A DNA stretch of 64,000 nt from Caballeronia glebae (GTDB taxonomy: Bacteria; Pseudomonadota; Gammaproteobacteria; Burkholderiales; Burkholderiaceae), in the NCBI RefSeq assembly GCF_001545035.1, contig NZ_FCOJ02000001.1:186001-250000 (forward strand), in the 5' to 3' direction. This document shows, one piece after another, positions 19,894 through 29,994 of the stretch (within the stretch, counting starts at the first letter, position 1; every line of letters starts with the position of its first letter). Position numbers and translations under genes: made by a program. Under the pieces are notes generated by a model. The model saw only the letters and a list, made by a program, of their open reading frames with translations, had not been told where the DNA came from and did not search any database.

Positions 19894-21180
19894 ATGGCCG
19901 ATCTGACTTGCAACATCGCCGGTATCACGTCGCCGAATCCTTTCTGGCTCGCGTCCGCGCCGCCGACCGACAAAGCCTATAACGTCAATCGCGCGTTCGA
20001 GGCCGGTTGGGGCGGCGTCGTGTGGAAGACGCTCGGACTCGATCCGCACGTCGTGAACGTGAGCTCGCGTTATGGCGCGGTGCAATGGAACGGGCAGCGC
20101 ATCGCGGGGCTGAACAACATCGAGCTCATTACGGATCGTCCGCTAGATGTGAATCTGCGCGAGATCGAACAGGTGAAGCGTGACTGGCCCGATCGCGCGC
20201 TGATCGTCTCTCTGATGGTTCCGTGCAACGAGAAGGACTGGAAGTGGATTCTCACGCAAGTGGAAGACACGGGCGCAGATGCGGTCGAACTGAACTTCGG
20301 GTGTCCGCATGGCATGAGCGAACGCGGCATGGGCGCGGCCGTGGGGCAAGTGCCTGAATATGTCGAGATGGTCACGCGCTGGGTGAAGGAAGGCACGAAG
20401 CTGCCGTGCCTCGTGAAACTCACGCCGAACATCAGCGACATCCGCACGGGTTCGCGCGCCGCGTTCAAGGGCGGCGCGGATGGCGTGTCGCTCATCAACA
20501 CGATCAACTCGATCGTCGCCGTCGATCTCGATCAGATGGCGCCGATGCCGACTGTCGACGGCAAGGGCACGCATGGCGGCTATTGCGGCCCGGCGGTAAA
20601 GCCTATCGCGCTGAACATGGTGGCCGAAATCGCGCGCGATCCTGAGACGCCGAATCTGCCTATCTCGGGCATCGGCGGCATTTCGTCATGGCGCGATGCC
20701 GCCGAGTTCATGGTGCTCGGCGCGGGCAGCGTGCAGGTGTGCACGGCCGCCATGCACTACGGTTTTCGCATCGTGTCCGATCTCGCCGATGGCCTCTCGA
20801 ACTGGATGGACGAAAAAGGCTACGCGACGCTCGACGATATTCGCGGCCGCGCCGTGCCGAACGTCACCGACTGGAAGTACCTCAATCTCAAGTACGACAT
20901 CAAGGCGCGCATCGATCAGGACAAGTGTATCCAGTGCGGGCTGTGTCATATCGCATGCGAGGACACGTCGCATCAGGCGATCCTGAAGGAGAAAGACGGC
21001 AAGCGGCATTTCGAAGTGGTGGACGCGGAATGCGTCGGCTGCAATCTGTGCATGCACGTGTGTCCCGTCGAGCAGTGCATCACGATGGAACGCGTCGATG
21101 CGGGCGAGTACGCGAACTGGACCACGCACGAGAACAATCCCGCGCGCATCGATGCGGAAGAACCCGCGAAAGCGGCATAA
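19894..21180 (+). CDS. preA: NAD-dependent dihydropyrimidine dehydrogenase, large subunit PreA
   Basis: A 428-residue dihydroorotate-dehydrogenase-like FMN barrel followed by a two-[4Fe-4S] ferredoxin domain. NIAGITSPNPFWLASAPPT opens the barrel, ELNFGCPHGMSERGMG forms the active-site loop with the catalytic Cys, and SGIGGISSWRDAAEF binds FMN. Cluster cysteines begin at C345 (CIQCGLCHIAC) and C380 (CVGCNLCMHVC). AAAGGAG precedes the ATG. It works with PreT in the first, reductive step. Confidence 0.94.
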   Translation: MADLTCNIAGITSPNPFWLASAPPTDKAYNVNRAFEAGWGGVVWKTLGLDPHVVNVSSRYGAVQWNGQRIAGLNNIELITDRPLDVNLREIEQVKRDWPDRALIVSLMVPCNEKDWKWILTQVEDTGADAVELNFGCPHGMSERGMGAAVGQVPEYVEMVTRWVKEGTKLPCLVKLTPNISDIRTGSRAAFKGGADGVSLINTINSIVAVDLDQMAPMPTVDGKGTHGGYCGPAVKPIALNMVAEIARDPETPNLPISGIGGISSWRDAAEFMVLGAGSVQVCTAAMHYGFRIVSDLADGLSNWMDEKGYATLDDIRGRAVPNVTDWKYLNLKYDIKARIDQDKCIQCGLCHIACEDTSHQAILKEKDGKRHFEVVDAECVGCNLCMHVCPVEQCITMERVDAGEYANWTTHENNPARIDAEEPAKAA

Positions 21181-21245
21181 ACATAACGTAGCGCTCGTCG
21201 TCGTTGAATCCCCGATCTACCGCACACTCAACCGGAGTGCACCCG

Positions 21246-22733
21246 ATGAATCAGACAGCGCATGACGTCGAGACGAGCAGCTTGTATAACGAGGACCTCG
21301 CACCGACCGGCCCCGCGCAACGCACTTGGAAGTGGTATCACTTCGCGGCGTTGTGGGTCGGCATGGTGATGAACATCGCGTCATACATGCTGGCCGCGGG
21401 TCTCACCGACCAGGGCATGTCGCCGTGGCAGGCGGTATTGACGGTCTTGCTCGGCAACATGATCGTGCTCGTGCCGATGCTGCTGATCGGCCATGCCGGC
21501 GCGAAGCACGGCATCCCATACGCGGTGCTCGTGCGTTCTTCGTTCGGCACGCAGGGCGCGAAGTTGCCGGCGCTGCTGCGCGCGATCGTCGCGTGCGGCT
21601 GGTACGGTATTCAAACATGGCTGGGCGGCAGCGCGATCTATACGCTTTTGAATATCCTGACGGGCAATGCGTTGCATGGCGCGGCGCTGCCTCTCATCGA
21701 TATTTCGCTTGGGCAACTCGCGTGCTTTCTCGTGTTCTGGGCGTTGCAGCTTTACTTCATCTGGCACGGCACGGATTCGATCCGCTGGCTCGAAAGCTGG
21801 TCCGCGCCGATCAAGGTCGTGATGTGCATCGCGCTCGTCTGGTGGGCGACGAGCAAAGCGGGTGGCATCGGCTCGATGCTCTCGGCGCCTTCGCAGTTCG
21901 TCGCGGGCGGCAAGAAAGAGGGGCTTTTCTGGGCGACGTTCTGGCCGGGTCTCACCGCGATGGTCGGCTTCTGGGCGACGCTCGCGCTCAACATTCCCGA
22001 TTTCACGCGCTTCGCACGCACACAACGCGATCAGGTGATTGGGCAATCGATCGGCCTGCCGCTACCGATGGCGCTGCTCTCGGTGATCTCGGTCGTCGTC
22101 ACGTCGGCGACGGTCGTGATCTACGGCAAGGCGATCTGGGATCCGATCGATCTCACGAGCCGCATGACGGGCATCGGCGTGGGCGTCGCGCTCATCATTC
22201 TCACGCTCGATACGATGTGCTGCAATCTCGCGGCCAATCTCGTTGGACCGGCCTATGACTTTTCGAGCCTGTGGCCGAAGGGCATTTCGTATCGCGCGGG
22301 CGGCATGATCACCGCGACGATCGCCATCGTCATGATGCCGTGGAAGATTCTCGCGACCACGCAGGGCTACATCTTCACGTGGCTCGTCGGCTATTCGGCG
22401 CTGCTCGGGCCGGTCGCGGGCATTCTGATGGTCGACTACTTTTTCATTCGCGGCACGCGGCTCGATCACCGCGAGCTCTTCGATGAAGACGGCGAGTACT
22501 CGTATAGCGGCGGCTGGAACATGGCGGCGGTCGTGGCGCTACTCGCCGGCGTGCTGCCGAATCTGCCGGGCTTCCTGCACACGGCGTTCCCCGCGTCGTT
22601 TCCCGGCGTGCCGGTCTTCTTCAATACGCTCTACACGTATGCGTGGTTCGTGGGTCTCGTGCTCGCCGCGCTCGTCTATGGATCGTGGATGAAGCTGCGC
22701 GGCAGCCCGCGCGCCGGCGTTTTGAGCGCCTGA
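21246..22733 (+). CDS. NCS1-family nucleobase/hydantoin transporter
   Basis: A 495-residue membrane protein with about twelve hydrophobic segments of the nucleobase:cation symporter-1 family. The N-terminal SLYNEDLAPTGPAQRTWKWYHFAALWVGM is typical, and Trp/Gln/Asn residues of the family binding site occur in YGIQTWLGG and NIPDFTRFAR. Likely substrates are uracil, thymine, dihydropyrimidines or hydantoins, given the operon. ATG 21246 follows CCGGAGTG. Exact specificity is unknown. Confidence 0.9.
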   Translation: MNQTAHDVETSSLYNEDLAPTGPAQRTWKWYHFAALWVGMVMNIASYMLAAGLTDQGMSPWQAVLTVLLGNMIVLVPMLLIGHAGAKHGIPYAVLVRSSFGTQGAKLPALLRAIVACGWYGIQTWLGGSAIYTLLNILTGNALHGAALPLIDISLGQLACFLVFWALQLYFIWHGTDSIRWLESWSAPIKVVMCIALVWWATSKAGGIGSMLSAPSQFVAGGKKEGLFWATFWPGLTAMVGFWATLALNIPDFTRFARTQRDQVIGQSIGLPLPMALLSVISVVVTSATVVIYGKAIWDPIDLTSRMTGIGVGVALIILTLDTMCCNLAANLVGPAYDFSSLWPKGISYRAGGMITATIAIVMMPWKILATTQGYIFTWLVGYSALLGPVAGILMVDYFFIRGTRLDHRELFDEDGEYSYSGGWNMAAVVALLAGVLPNLPGFLHTAFPASFPGVPVFFNTLYTYAWFVGLVLAALVYGSWMKLRGSPRAGVLSA

Positions 22734-22749
22734 TTTCGAACATGACTGA

Positions 22750-24231
<1,482 letters not shown>

Positions 24232-24244
24232 TTTCCCGAGCGAT

Positions 24245-24281
24245 GACAAAGCCCCGCGCTCCTCGGACGCGGGGCTTTGTC
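24245..24281. terminator. strong bidirectional terminator after hydA
   Basis: A perfect 14-base stem (24245-24258 with 24268-24281), GACAAAGCCCCGCG with its complement, encloses a nine-base loop. The arms carry AAA/TTT ends so it can act in both directions. It closes the pyrimidine operon 14 bases after the stop. Confidence 0.85.
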
Positions 24282-24364
24282 GCGTTTCGGGACGCGTTTC
24301 CGGGGCACGTTCATGCGCTTGCAAGCATAATCCGGCAGGCTGTCCACTTTCGCGCCGCCAGATC

Positions 24365-25135
24365 ATGCCGATGAAACCTGTGAAGAAACTCCGCCGCCTC
24401 GCCGCGCTCGGTCTGCTTTGTCTGCCGTTCGCGTATGCAGCCGATCCGAACGCGCTGTGGGACATCGTCCACGACTACTGCGAGCCCGCCGCGGAGGGCG
24501 CGCAGGTTCAGCAGAAATGCGCGGACGTGAATCTGCCAGGGGGATACGCCGTTCTGAAGGATATCGTCGGGGTCGCGCAATATCTGCTGATTCCGACTGC
24601 GCGCGTGAGCGGCATCGAAAGTCCCGCGCTGCTCGCGCCAAACGCGCCGAACTACTTTCGCGACGGATGGAATGCGCGCGGCTATGTCGATCGCGCGTTG
24701 CGTCGGACGCTGCCGCGCGATGAAGTTTCGCTCGCTATCAATTCGGCGAGCGGGCGCACGCAAAATCAGCTGCACATCCATATCGACTGTCTCGCGTCCG
24801 ATGTCGTGCAGACGCTGCGCGAAGTGGGGCCGGGCATCGGCGCGGAGTGGAAGCCGCTGCCGGTGAGATTGCGCGGCCATGTGTACAGCGCGATGCGCAT
24901 CGACGACGCGGATCTCGCGCATACCGATCCCTTCAAGCTCGTCGCGCCCTATGCCGCAAGCCGCGGCCAGACGATGGGCGAACAGACGCTTTTGCTCGTG
25001 GGCGCCGTGCGCGGCGATGGCGCGCACGCATTCTTTCTCCTCAACGATCACGTGCAGCCTGGCAACTGGGCATCGTCCGAAGAGCTTCAGGATCATTCGT
25101 GCTCGTTGGCCAATCGGTCTATAGAAAAGCCATGA
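24365..25135 (+). CDS. cdh: CDP-diacylglycerol pyrophosphatase (Cdh-like)
   Basis: A 256-residue HIT-superfamily enzyme that cleaves CDP-diacylglycerol to CMP and phosphatidate. The N-terminus is a signal peptide (residues 1-22, ending FAYAA), so the protein is exported or membrane-anchored. The catalytic histidine triad is seen as NQLHIHIDCL. The family segments LWDIVHDYCEP, GYAVLKDI and QYLLIPTARVSGIE are present. It may start at the second Met (24371). It is monocistronic between two hairpins. Confidence 0.9.
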   Translation: MPMKPVKKLRRLAALGLLCLPFAYAADPNALWDIVHDYCEPAAEGAQVQQKCADVNLPGGYAVLKDIVGVAQYLLIPTARVSGIESPALLAPNAPNYFRDGWNARGYVDRALRRTLPRDEVSLAINSASGRTQNQLHIHIDCLASDVVQTLREVGPGIGAEWKPLPVRLRGHVYSAMRIDDADLAHTDPFKLVAPYAASRGQTMGEQTLLLVGAVRGDGAHAFFLLNDHVQPGNWASSEELQDHSCSLANRSIEKP

Positions 25136-25173
25136 GGTTTCCAGAAGAATGAAGTAACTGGAATCGTTCGGAC

Positions 25174-25195
25174 TTCGGATTAAACACAATCCGAA
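25174..25195 (+). terminator. inverted repeat after cdh
   Basis: TTCGGATT (25174-25181) and AATCCGAA (25188-25195) are perfect arms with a six-base loop. With no thymine run it may be a terminator for cdh or an operator of the toxin-antitoxin pair that starts 50 bases later. Confidence 0.45.
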
Positions 25196-25244
25196 AATCA
25201 GAACTTTCGCGTCTTGTCACTTCTACTTTTGGGAATCACAATGA

Positions 25245-25520
25245 ATGCTCTTCGACATTACGTTTGACCCGTTGAAGGACGCGATCAATCGGCTTCAGCA
25301 CGGTGTATCGCTCGATCTTGCGAGAGAGATCGCGTGGGACGCTGTCGTGCTGGAAATAGACGATCGTCGCGATTATGGAGAGGTTCGCGAAGTGGGCTAT
25401 GTGCCCATTCGCGGCCGTACGTTCTGCGTGGTGTTCACGTGGAGAAACGAGACGCGGCGCATCATCAGCCTGCGCCGCGCAAACGATAGAGAGTTAGATC
25501 GAAATGCAAAGCAAAGTTAA
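25245..25520 (+). CDS. brnT: BrnT-family toxin
   Basis: A 91-residue member of the BrnT family of RelE-fold ribonucleases. The pattern matches: FDPLKDAINRLQHGVSLDLAREI, then DDRRDYGEVREVGYVPIRGRTFCVVFT and RRIISLRRANDREL. By family knowledge it is a toxin that blocks translation and is neutralised by BrnA, encoded next with a 17-base overlap. Two adjacent ATG codons exist; the 25245 frame gives the family start. Confidence 0.85.
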   Translation: MLFDITFDPLKDAINRLQHGVSLDLAREIAWDAVVLEIDDRRDYGEVREVGYVPIRGRTFCVVFTWRNETRRIISLRRANDRELDRNAKQS

Positions 25521-25686
25521 GGACCTCATCTATCTCACGCCTGAGGAGGAAGAGGAGATCAACCGGGGTATCGCGTTGGATCCGGACACATGGGAGCTTT
25601 CGGACGAAGAATTCAAGCGGATGAAACCCTACGCCGAATTCATGCGTGAACATCATCCGGATCTGATCAAGCCTTCGAAAGAATGA
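25504..25686 (+). CDS. brnA: short BrnA-like antitoxin
   Basis: A 60-residue acidic protein that overlaps brnT. Its LTPEEEEEINRGIALDPDTWELSDEEFKRMKPYAEF resembles the N-terminal, toxin-binding part of BrnA antitoxins. The C-terminal ribbon-helix-helix that normally binds operator DNA (RVDPDVL...GYQTRIN-like) is missing; the protein ends LIKPSKE. It may neutralise the toxin without DNA binding, or be a truncated copy. The position and overlap make antitoxin the best call. Confidence 0.72.
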   Translation: MQSKVKDLIYLTPEEEEEINRGIALDPDTWELSDEEFKRMKPYAEFMREHHPDLIKPSKE

Positions 25687-25690
25687 GATG

Positions 25691-26023
25691 TCAGCTCGTG
25701 CCGCGCGTGCTCACACGATGCGCAAATACGCGCGGCGCAATCCCTTCGACATGCGCTTCAGGCAGCACGCGTTTCAACGTTCGCAATGTGAACGCGAGGT
25801 CTTCGCTGGCCGTATCGAATTCGAGGCGTAGTTCACAGCCTTCACGCTGCGCCTGACTCACATAGATGCCGAGCGGCGAATGAAACAGTGCGCGTATGCG
25901 TTCCCGCGACGCCTCGGTATTCGGGAAATGCGCGAGCGCGAGAATGCGCACGCGCTGACACGAGCCGAACCCTTCATCATGTAATTTTCGACGGCTGACC
26001 GCCCATGCAAGCGACATATTCAT
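25691..26023 (-). CDS. conserved hypothetical protein
   Basis: A 110-residue protein that I cannot assign. I chose the ATG at 26023 because GGAG stands eight bases before it; an upstream in-frame Met would add 20 residues. The sequence MNMSLAWAVSRRKL, ALAHFPNTEASRERIRALFHSPLGIYVSQAQREGCELRLEFDTAS suggests a small alpha/beta protein without signal peptide or membrane segment. It is convergent with brnTA and lies in the same direction as pyrB. Confidence 0.55.
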   Translation of the reverse strand: MNMSLAWAVSRRKLHDEGFGSCQRVRILALAHFPNTEASRERIRALFHSPLGIYVSQAQREGCELRLEFDTASEDLAFTLRTLKRVLPEAHVEGIAPRVFAHRVSTRGTS

Positions 26024-26116
26024 GACCGTTGCTCCATCACGTTTCCTTGTGTAGAAGCATAGGCCGGCTTTCGTCAACGTCACGCAAAGAGATGATTGCG
26101 GCGTGTAAAAACCGTA

Positions 26117-27406
26117 TCAATCGAAGCCGTGGAACACGGCGTCGTCCGGACCGATTGAAACAGGCGACTTCCACGCCGCGTCGCGCATCGAATGGCGCAC
26201 TTGATGCTCGACGCCCAGCAGCACCGCGAAAATCGCCATGCGCACCGCGATGCCGTTGTCGGTCTGGCGGAAGATCGCGAGGCGCGAGTCGTGGTTCAGG
26301 TCGGTGGCGAGATCGTTCGCGCCGGGGCGGCTGTCGCGCGGCAGCGGATGCATGATGAGCGTGTCGCGTCCGCATACATCGTCGACGAGCGCCTGGTTGA
26401 TCTGAAAATCCGGCGTATAGCCTTCGATCGATTCATCGGCGAAACGCTCTTTCTGAATGCGCGTCGCGTACACCACGTCCGCGCCCGCGAGTCCCGCGCG
26501 CAGGTCGCTCGTCTGCTCGATCACGTGGTCGCCGCGCGCGATGCGCTCGATGATATGCGCCGGCATTTCCAGCGAACGCGGCGACACGAGCGTGAACTTC
26601 AGTCCCTTGTAAAGCGAGAGCAGCTTGGCGAGCGAATGCACGGTGCGGCCGTACTTGAGATCGCCGACCATCGCGATATGCGCGCCATCGACGATTTTTC
26701 CGAGACGCGAGAACTCGCGCTGGATCGTGTAGAGATCGAGCAGCGCCTGACTCGGATGCTCGCCGGGGCCGTCGCCCGCATTGATTACAGGAATATTCGT
26801 CGCGCGTGCGAATTCCGCGACCGAGCCTTGCTCCGGATGCCGCACGACGATCGCGTCGGCGTAACCGCTGATGACCCGGCTCGTGTCGTAGATCGACTCG
26901 CCTTTCGCCATCGACGAAAACGTGAAGCCAGTCGTGTCGCACACCGAGCCGCCGAGCCTCGCGAACGCCGCGCCGAAGCTCACGCGCGTGCGCGTGCTGG
27001 CCTCGAAGAACAGATTCGCGAGCACCGCGCCTTCGAGCACGCGCGTGATCTTCTTGCGCCGCGCAATGGGCTGCATCATGTCGGCAGTGCGGAACAAGGC
27101 CTCGGCCGATTCGCGCGAAAACTGGTCGATCGAGAGCAATTGCGGCCGGCCTTCGAAGTCGATAGCCAGATGTGCGCTTTGCGTATATGAGCCGCCTTCC
27201 GGCATGCCGCCCAAAATCTCGCCGACGTAGCGCGCGGCGATTTCCGGCATTGCGCGCGATTCCGGCGACTCGTCCGGCAGCAACCACGTATCCAGCGCGC
27301 GCCGCGATACGCCGATGCGCGACGCGAACGCATCGCGGGTCATGTTCAGACGCCGCATGGCGTCGCGAAGAATCGTCTGCTGCTGATGTTCTTGAGTCAC
27401 CGTCAC
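26117..27406 (-). CDS. pyrB: aspartate carbamoyltransferase with N-terminal helix-turn-helix
   Basis: A 429-residue protein, about 85 residues longer at the N-terminus than E. coli PyrB. Residues 12-48 (ILRDAMRRLNMTRDAFASRIGVSRRALDTW) read as an XRE-like helix-turn-helix. The enzyme follows with carbamoyl-phosphate motif STRTR at 137-141, SMAKGES near 165-171, the PSQALLDLYT loop and HPLPR. It would make N-carbamoyl-aspartate for pyrimidine synthesis. The start is a GTG (27406, or 27400 with better spacing from GGGAG). A perfect palindrome lies 10 bases upstream. It may be a second, non-housekeeping copy. Confidence 0.9.
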   Translation of the reverse strand: MTVTQEHQQQTILRDAMRRLNMTRDAFASRIGVSRRALDTWLLPDESPESRAMPEIAARYVGEILGGMPEGGSYTQSAHLAIDFEGRPQLLSIDQFSRESAEALFRTADMMQPIARRKKITRVLEGAVLANLFFEASTRTRVSFGAAFARLGGSVCDTTGFTFSSMAKGESIYDTSRVISGYADAIVVRHPEQGSVAEFARATNIPVINAGDGPGEHPSQALLDLYTIQREFSRLGKIVDGAHIAMVGDLKYGRTVHSLAKLLSLYKGLKFTLVSPRSLEMPAHIIERIARGDHVIEQTSDLRAGLAGADVVYATRIQKERFADESIEGYTPDFQINQALVDDVCGRDTLIMHPLPRDSRPGANDLATDLNHDSRLAIFRQTDNGIAVRMAIFAVLLGVEHQVRHSMRDAAWKSPVSIGPDDAVFHGFD

Positions 27407-27415
27407 CGCTCCCGA

Positions 27416-27436
27416 AATATACGCGGTGCGTATATT
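27416..27436. promoter_or_regulatory. palindrome just upstream of the pyrB start
   Basis: AATATACGC (27416-27424) and GCGTATATT (27428-27436) are perfect nine-base inverted repeats around GGT. It fills the 33-base gap between yjbQ and pyrB and contains TATATT, a possible -10. It is a plausible binding site for a helix-turn-helix protein, perhaps PyrB itself (inference). Confidence 0.6.
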
Positions 27437-27439
27437 AGG

Positions 27440-27859
27440 TCACTCGCCGATCAGATGCAAGACGAGTTCGCGCTGATGCTGCGCCGTCCGGTGCTCGAAC
27501 ACGTAGATGCCTTGCCACGTGCCGAGCACCATGCGGCCGGCCTCGACGGGAATCGAAAGCTGCACGGTGGTCAGCGCCGTGCGCAGGTGCGCGGGCATGT
27601 CGTCGGGCCCTTCGGTGTCGTGCACGTAGCGGCCGGGCACTTCTGGCGCGACCGACTCGAAATACCGTTCGAGATCCACGCGCACGTCGGGATCGGCGTT
27701 CTCCTGAATCAGCAGCGATGCCGACGTATGCCGGCAAAACAGCGTGAGCAAACCGGTGCGAATGTCCTGAAGATCGATCCAGCGATCGATGTCACGTGTG
27801 ACTTCGTGCAGGCCGCGCGAGCCTGTCGCGACCGTCAGATGGTGGAGTGCCTGTTTCAT
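27440..27859 (-). CDS. YjbQ/UPF0047 family protein (secondary thiamine-phosphate synthase)
   Basis: A 139-residue single-domain protein with the UPF0047 signature: LFCRHTSASLLIQENADPDVRVDLERYFE, then HDTEGPDDMPAHLRTALT and LGTWQGIYVFEHR. E. coli YjbQ shows weak thiamine-phosphate synthase activity in vivo; the true role is unclear. The conserved histidines form a metal-like pocket. It is immediately upstream of pyrB on the same strand, 33 bases apart. Confidence 0.87.
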   Translation of the reverse strand: MKQALHHLTVATGSRGLHEVTRDIDRWIDLQDIRTGLLTLFCRHTSASLLIQENADPDVRVDLERYFESVAPEVPGRYVHDTEGPDDMPAHLRTALTTVQLSIPVEAGRMVLGTWQGIYVFEHRTAQHQRELVLHLIGE

Positions 27860-27982
27860 GTCGGTCTCGGTGCGGGGAATGGGCGATGCGCCACATCGTG
27901 AGTTTACCGGCTTCCCGTGCGCCGATTCGGTCCGGTGCAATGAACTATGCTGTCTGGACGATCGCTCGATGAAAGGCGCACG

Positions 27983-28465
27983 ATGACACGAACTGCGGCT
28001 TACGGAATGCTGGCGCTCGCGGCCGTGCTTGCCGCAGCCCCGCACATGACGCGCGCCGACGAAAAGCGCGAGAACCGCGGCAACGATCCCTTTCTGCAGG
28101 TATCGAGCGCCATCGCCGATTGCGCCGCGCCGCTCGGCCCGTTCGAAACCGATCGGGAATGGCTCGACGAAGCGCATTACCGCATCGAACGCGGCAATAG
28201 CTGCTGGATCGGGGGGCGCTGCCGGCTCGCGAACAGCTACGACTACGACAAGGAGATCGCCGAGAGCGTGACGCGGCGCCTGAATTCGCTGAACGCGTCG
28301 CTGCAATGGCGCGAGAAAACCAGCTTGTGGCTCACGTTGCAGCGCCGCTTCGTCTATCTCGACGGTTGCGTGTCGCGCGACTTCGACAAGGCGCGGTTCG
28401 TGTCGGCGCTGGGCGAAACGGCGGATGTCGAAAAGGTCATTGATCGCACGACGCGCCGGCCGTGA
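27983..28465 (+). CDS. secreted BON-domain-like protein
   Basis: A 160-residue protein with an N-terminal signal peptide (cleavage near residue 24, TRADEK). The C-terminal half, IAESVTRRLNSLNASLQWREKTSLWLTLQRRFVYLDGCVSRD and VEKVIDRT, fits a BON domain, which binds membranes or lipids in periplasmic proteins. The middle has two cysteines (NSCWIGGRC). It is divergent from yjbQ. The domain call is from pattern only. Confidence 0.65.
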   Translation: MTRTAAYGMLALAAVLAAAPHMTRADEKRENRGNDPFLQVSSAIADCAAPLGPFETDREWLDEAHYRIERGNSCWIGGRCRLANSYDYDKEIAESVTRRLNSLNASLQWREKTSLWLTLQRRFVYLDGCVSRDFDKARFVSALGETADVEKVIDRTTRRP

Positions 28466-28541
28466 TTGTGCAATTGACCTAAGCTAAAAGAGAGACCGAA
28501 CACGAGGAACCGCCGCGCAAGCGCGCGCCCGGTTTTCGCCG

Positions 28542-29969
28542 ATGAAAACGAACCTCGCCGACTGGCTGTGTAGGCGCGTGCGTTGCGCGTTGTGGTTGCT
28601 TGCGTGCGCGCTCATCCCGATGAGCGCCGTGGCCGGCGTGGCCGGTGTGAGCGCGCCCGTCGTCGTGATCCCGCTGAAAGGTGCGATCGGACCGGCGAGC
28701 GCGGATTTCTTCGTGCGCTCGCTCGCCCGCGCCGCCGACGAGCACGCGCAACTCGCCGTGCTCGAACTCGACACGCCCGGCGGACTCGATCTCTCGATGC
28801 GCTCGATCATCCAGGCGATACTCGCTTCGCCGGTGCCGGTGGCCGCGTTCATCGCGCCGAGCGGGGCGCGCGCCGCGAGCGCGGGCACCTACATCACCTA
28901 CGCGAGCCACATCGCGGCGATGGCGCCCGGCACGAACCTCGGCGCGGCGTCGCCGGTACAGCTCGGCATGGGCGGACCGGAGCGCGAACCGTCGGGCGCA
29001 AAGCCCGCATCGGGCGCGCGCGCGGAACCTGCGGAGCAATCGACCGAAACGCGCAAACAGATGCAGGACGCCGCCGCCTATATCCGCGGTCTCGCGCAAT
29101 TGCGCGGACGCAACGTGCAATGGGCCGAGCGCGCGGTGCGCGAGGCGGTCGCGTTATCGGCGACGGAAGCGCTGGAGCAGAAAGTCATCGACATGACCGC
29201 GAACGACGTTCCCGATCTGCTCGCGAAACTCGACGGTCGTCACGTCAAGACCGCGAGCGGCGATCACGTCCTCGCGACGAAACAGGCGCCGCTCGTCGTG
29301 CTGCAACCCGACTGGCGCAGCCGCTTCCTCGCGACGATCACCGACCCGAGCGTCGCGCTCATTCTGATGATGATCGGCATGTACGGGCTCTTCTTCGAAT
29401 TCGCGAATCCCGGCATGGTGCTGCCGGGCGTCGCCGGCGCGATCTGCCTGCTGGTCGGATTGTTTGCTCTGCAACTATTGCCGATCAGCTTCGTCGGACT
29501 GGGATTGATCCTGCTCGGCATGGGTTTTCTGGTCGCTGAAATGTTTCTGCCGACCTTCGGTTCGCTCGGCATCGGCGGGATCATCGCGTTCGCGATCGGC
29601 GCGCTCATGCTGATCGATACCGACGTGCCCGGCTTCGGCATTCCGGTCGGCCTGGTCGTCGGGCTCGCGCTCTTCACGGCGTTGTTCGTGTTCACTGTGT
29701 CGGGCGTCGCGTTGCGGGCGCGCAAGCGCCCGGTCGTGAGCGGCGGCGAGGCGATGCTCGGCAGCATCGGCGTGATGTTGACGAGCGAAGGCGCATCGGC
29801 CGATGCCGCCAACGGCTGGGCGCGCGTGCAAGGCGAACGCTGGCGCGTGCGTTCGACGTCGCCGGACGCATTGCCCGGAGAAGGCGCGCGGGTGCGCGTG
29901 ATTTCGCGTCACGGTCTCACGTTGACCGTCGAGCCGCTGCAGGGTGAACGCGAGCCGGGCCATTCCTGA
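28542..29969 (+). CDS. NfeD-type membrane serine protease (NfeD1b, ClpP-like)
   Basis: A 475-residue protein: signal peptide or anchor (about 1-36), a ClpP-like protease domain with ELDTPGGLDLSMRSI and catalytic Ser113 in GARAASAGTYITYA, four to five membrane segments (about 265-390), and a C-terminal NfeD OB-fold (GSIGVMLTSEG...VQGERWRVRS). The pairing with the slipin gene 25 bases downstream is a very widespread partnership; archaeal homologues cleave the stomatin C-terminus. It probably acts in membrane protein quality control. Confidence 0.9.
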   Translation: MKTNLADWLCRRVRCALWLLACALIPMSAVAGVAGVSAPVVVIPLKGAIGPASADFFVRSLARAADEHAQLAVLELDTPGGLDLSMRSIIQAILASPVPVAAFIAPSGARAASAGTYITYASHIAAMAPGTNLGAASPVQLGMGGPEREPSGAKPASGARAEPAEQSTETRKQMQDAAAYIRGLAQLRGRNVQWAERAVREAVALSATEALEQKVIDMTANDVPDLLAKLDGRHVKTASGDHVLATKQAPLVVLQPDWRSRFLATITDPSVALILMMIGMYGLFFEFANPGMVLPGVAGAICLLVGLFALQLLPISFVGLGLILLGMGFLVAEMFLPTFGSLGIGGIIAFAIGALMLIDTDVPGFGIPVGLVVGLALFTALFVFTVSGVALRARKRPVVSGGEAMLGSIGVMLTSEGASADAANGWARVQGERWRVRSTSPDALPGEGARVRVISRHGLTLTVEPLQGEREPGHS

Positions 29970-29994
29970 ACACATCCACAACGAGGCTTGAAAA

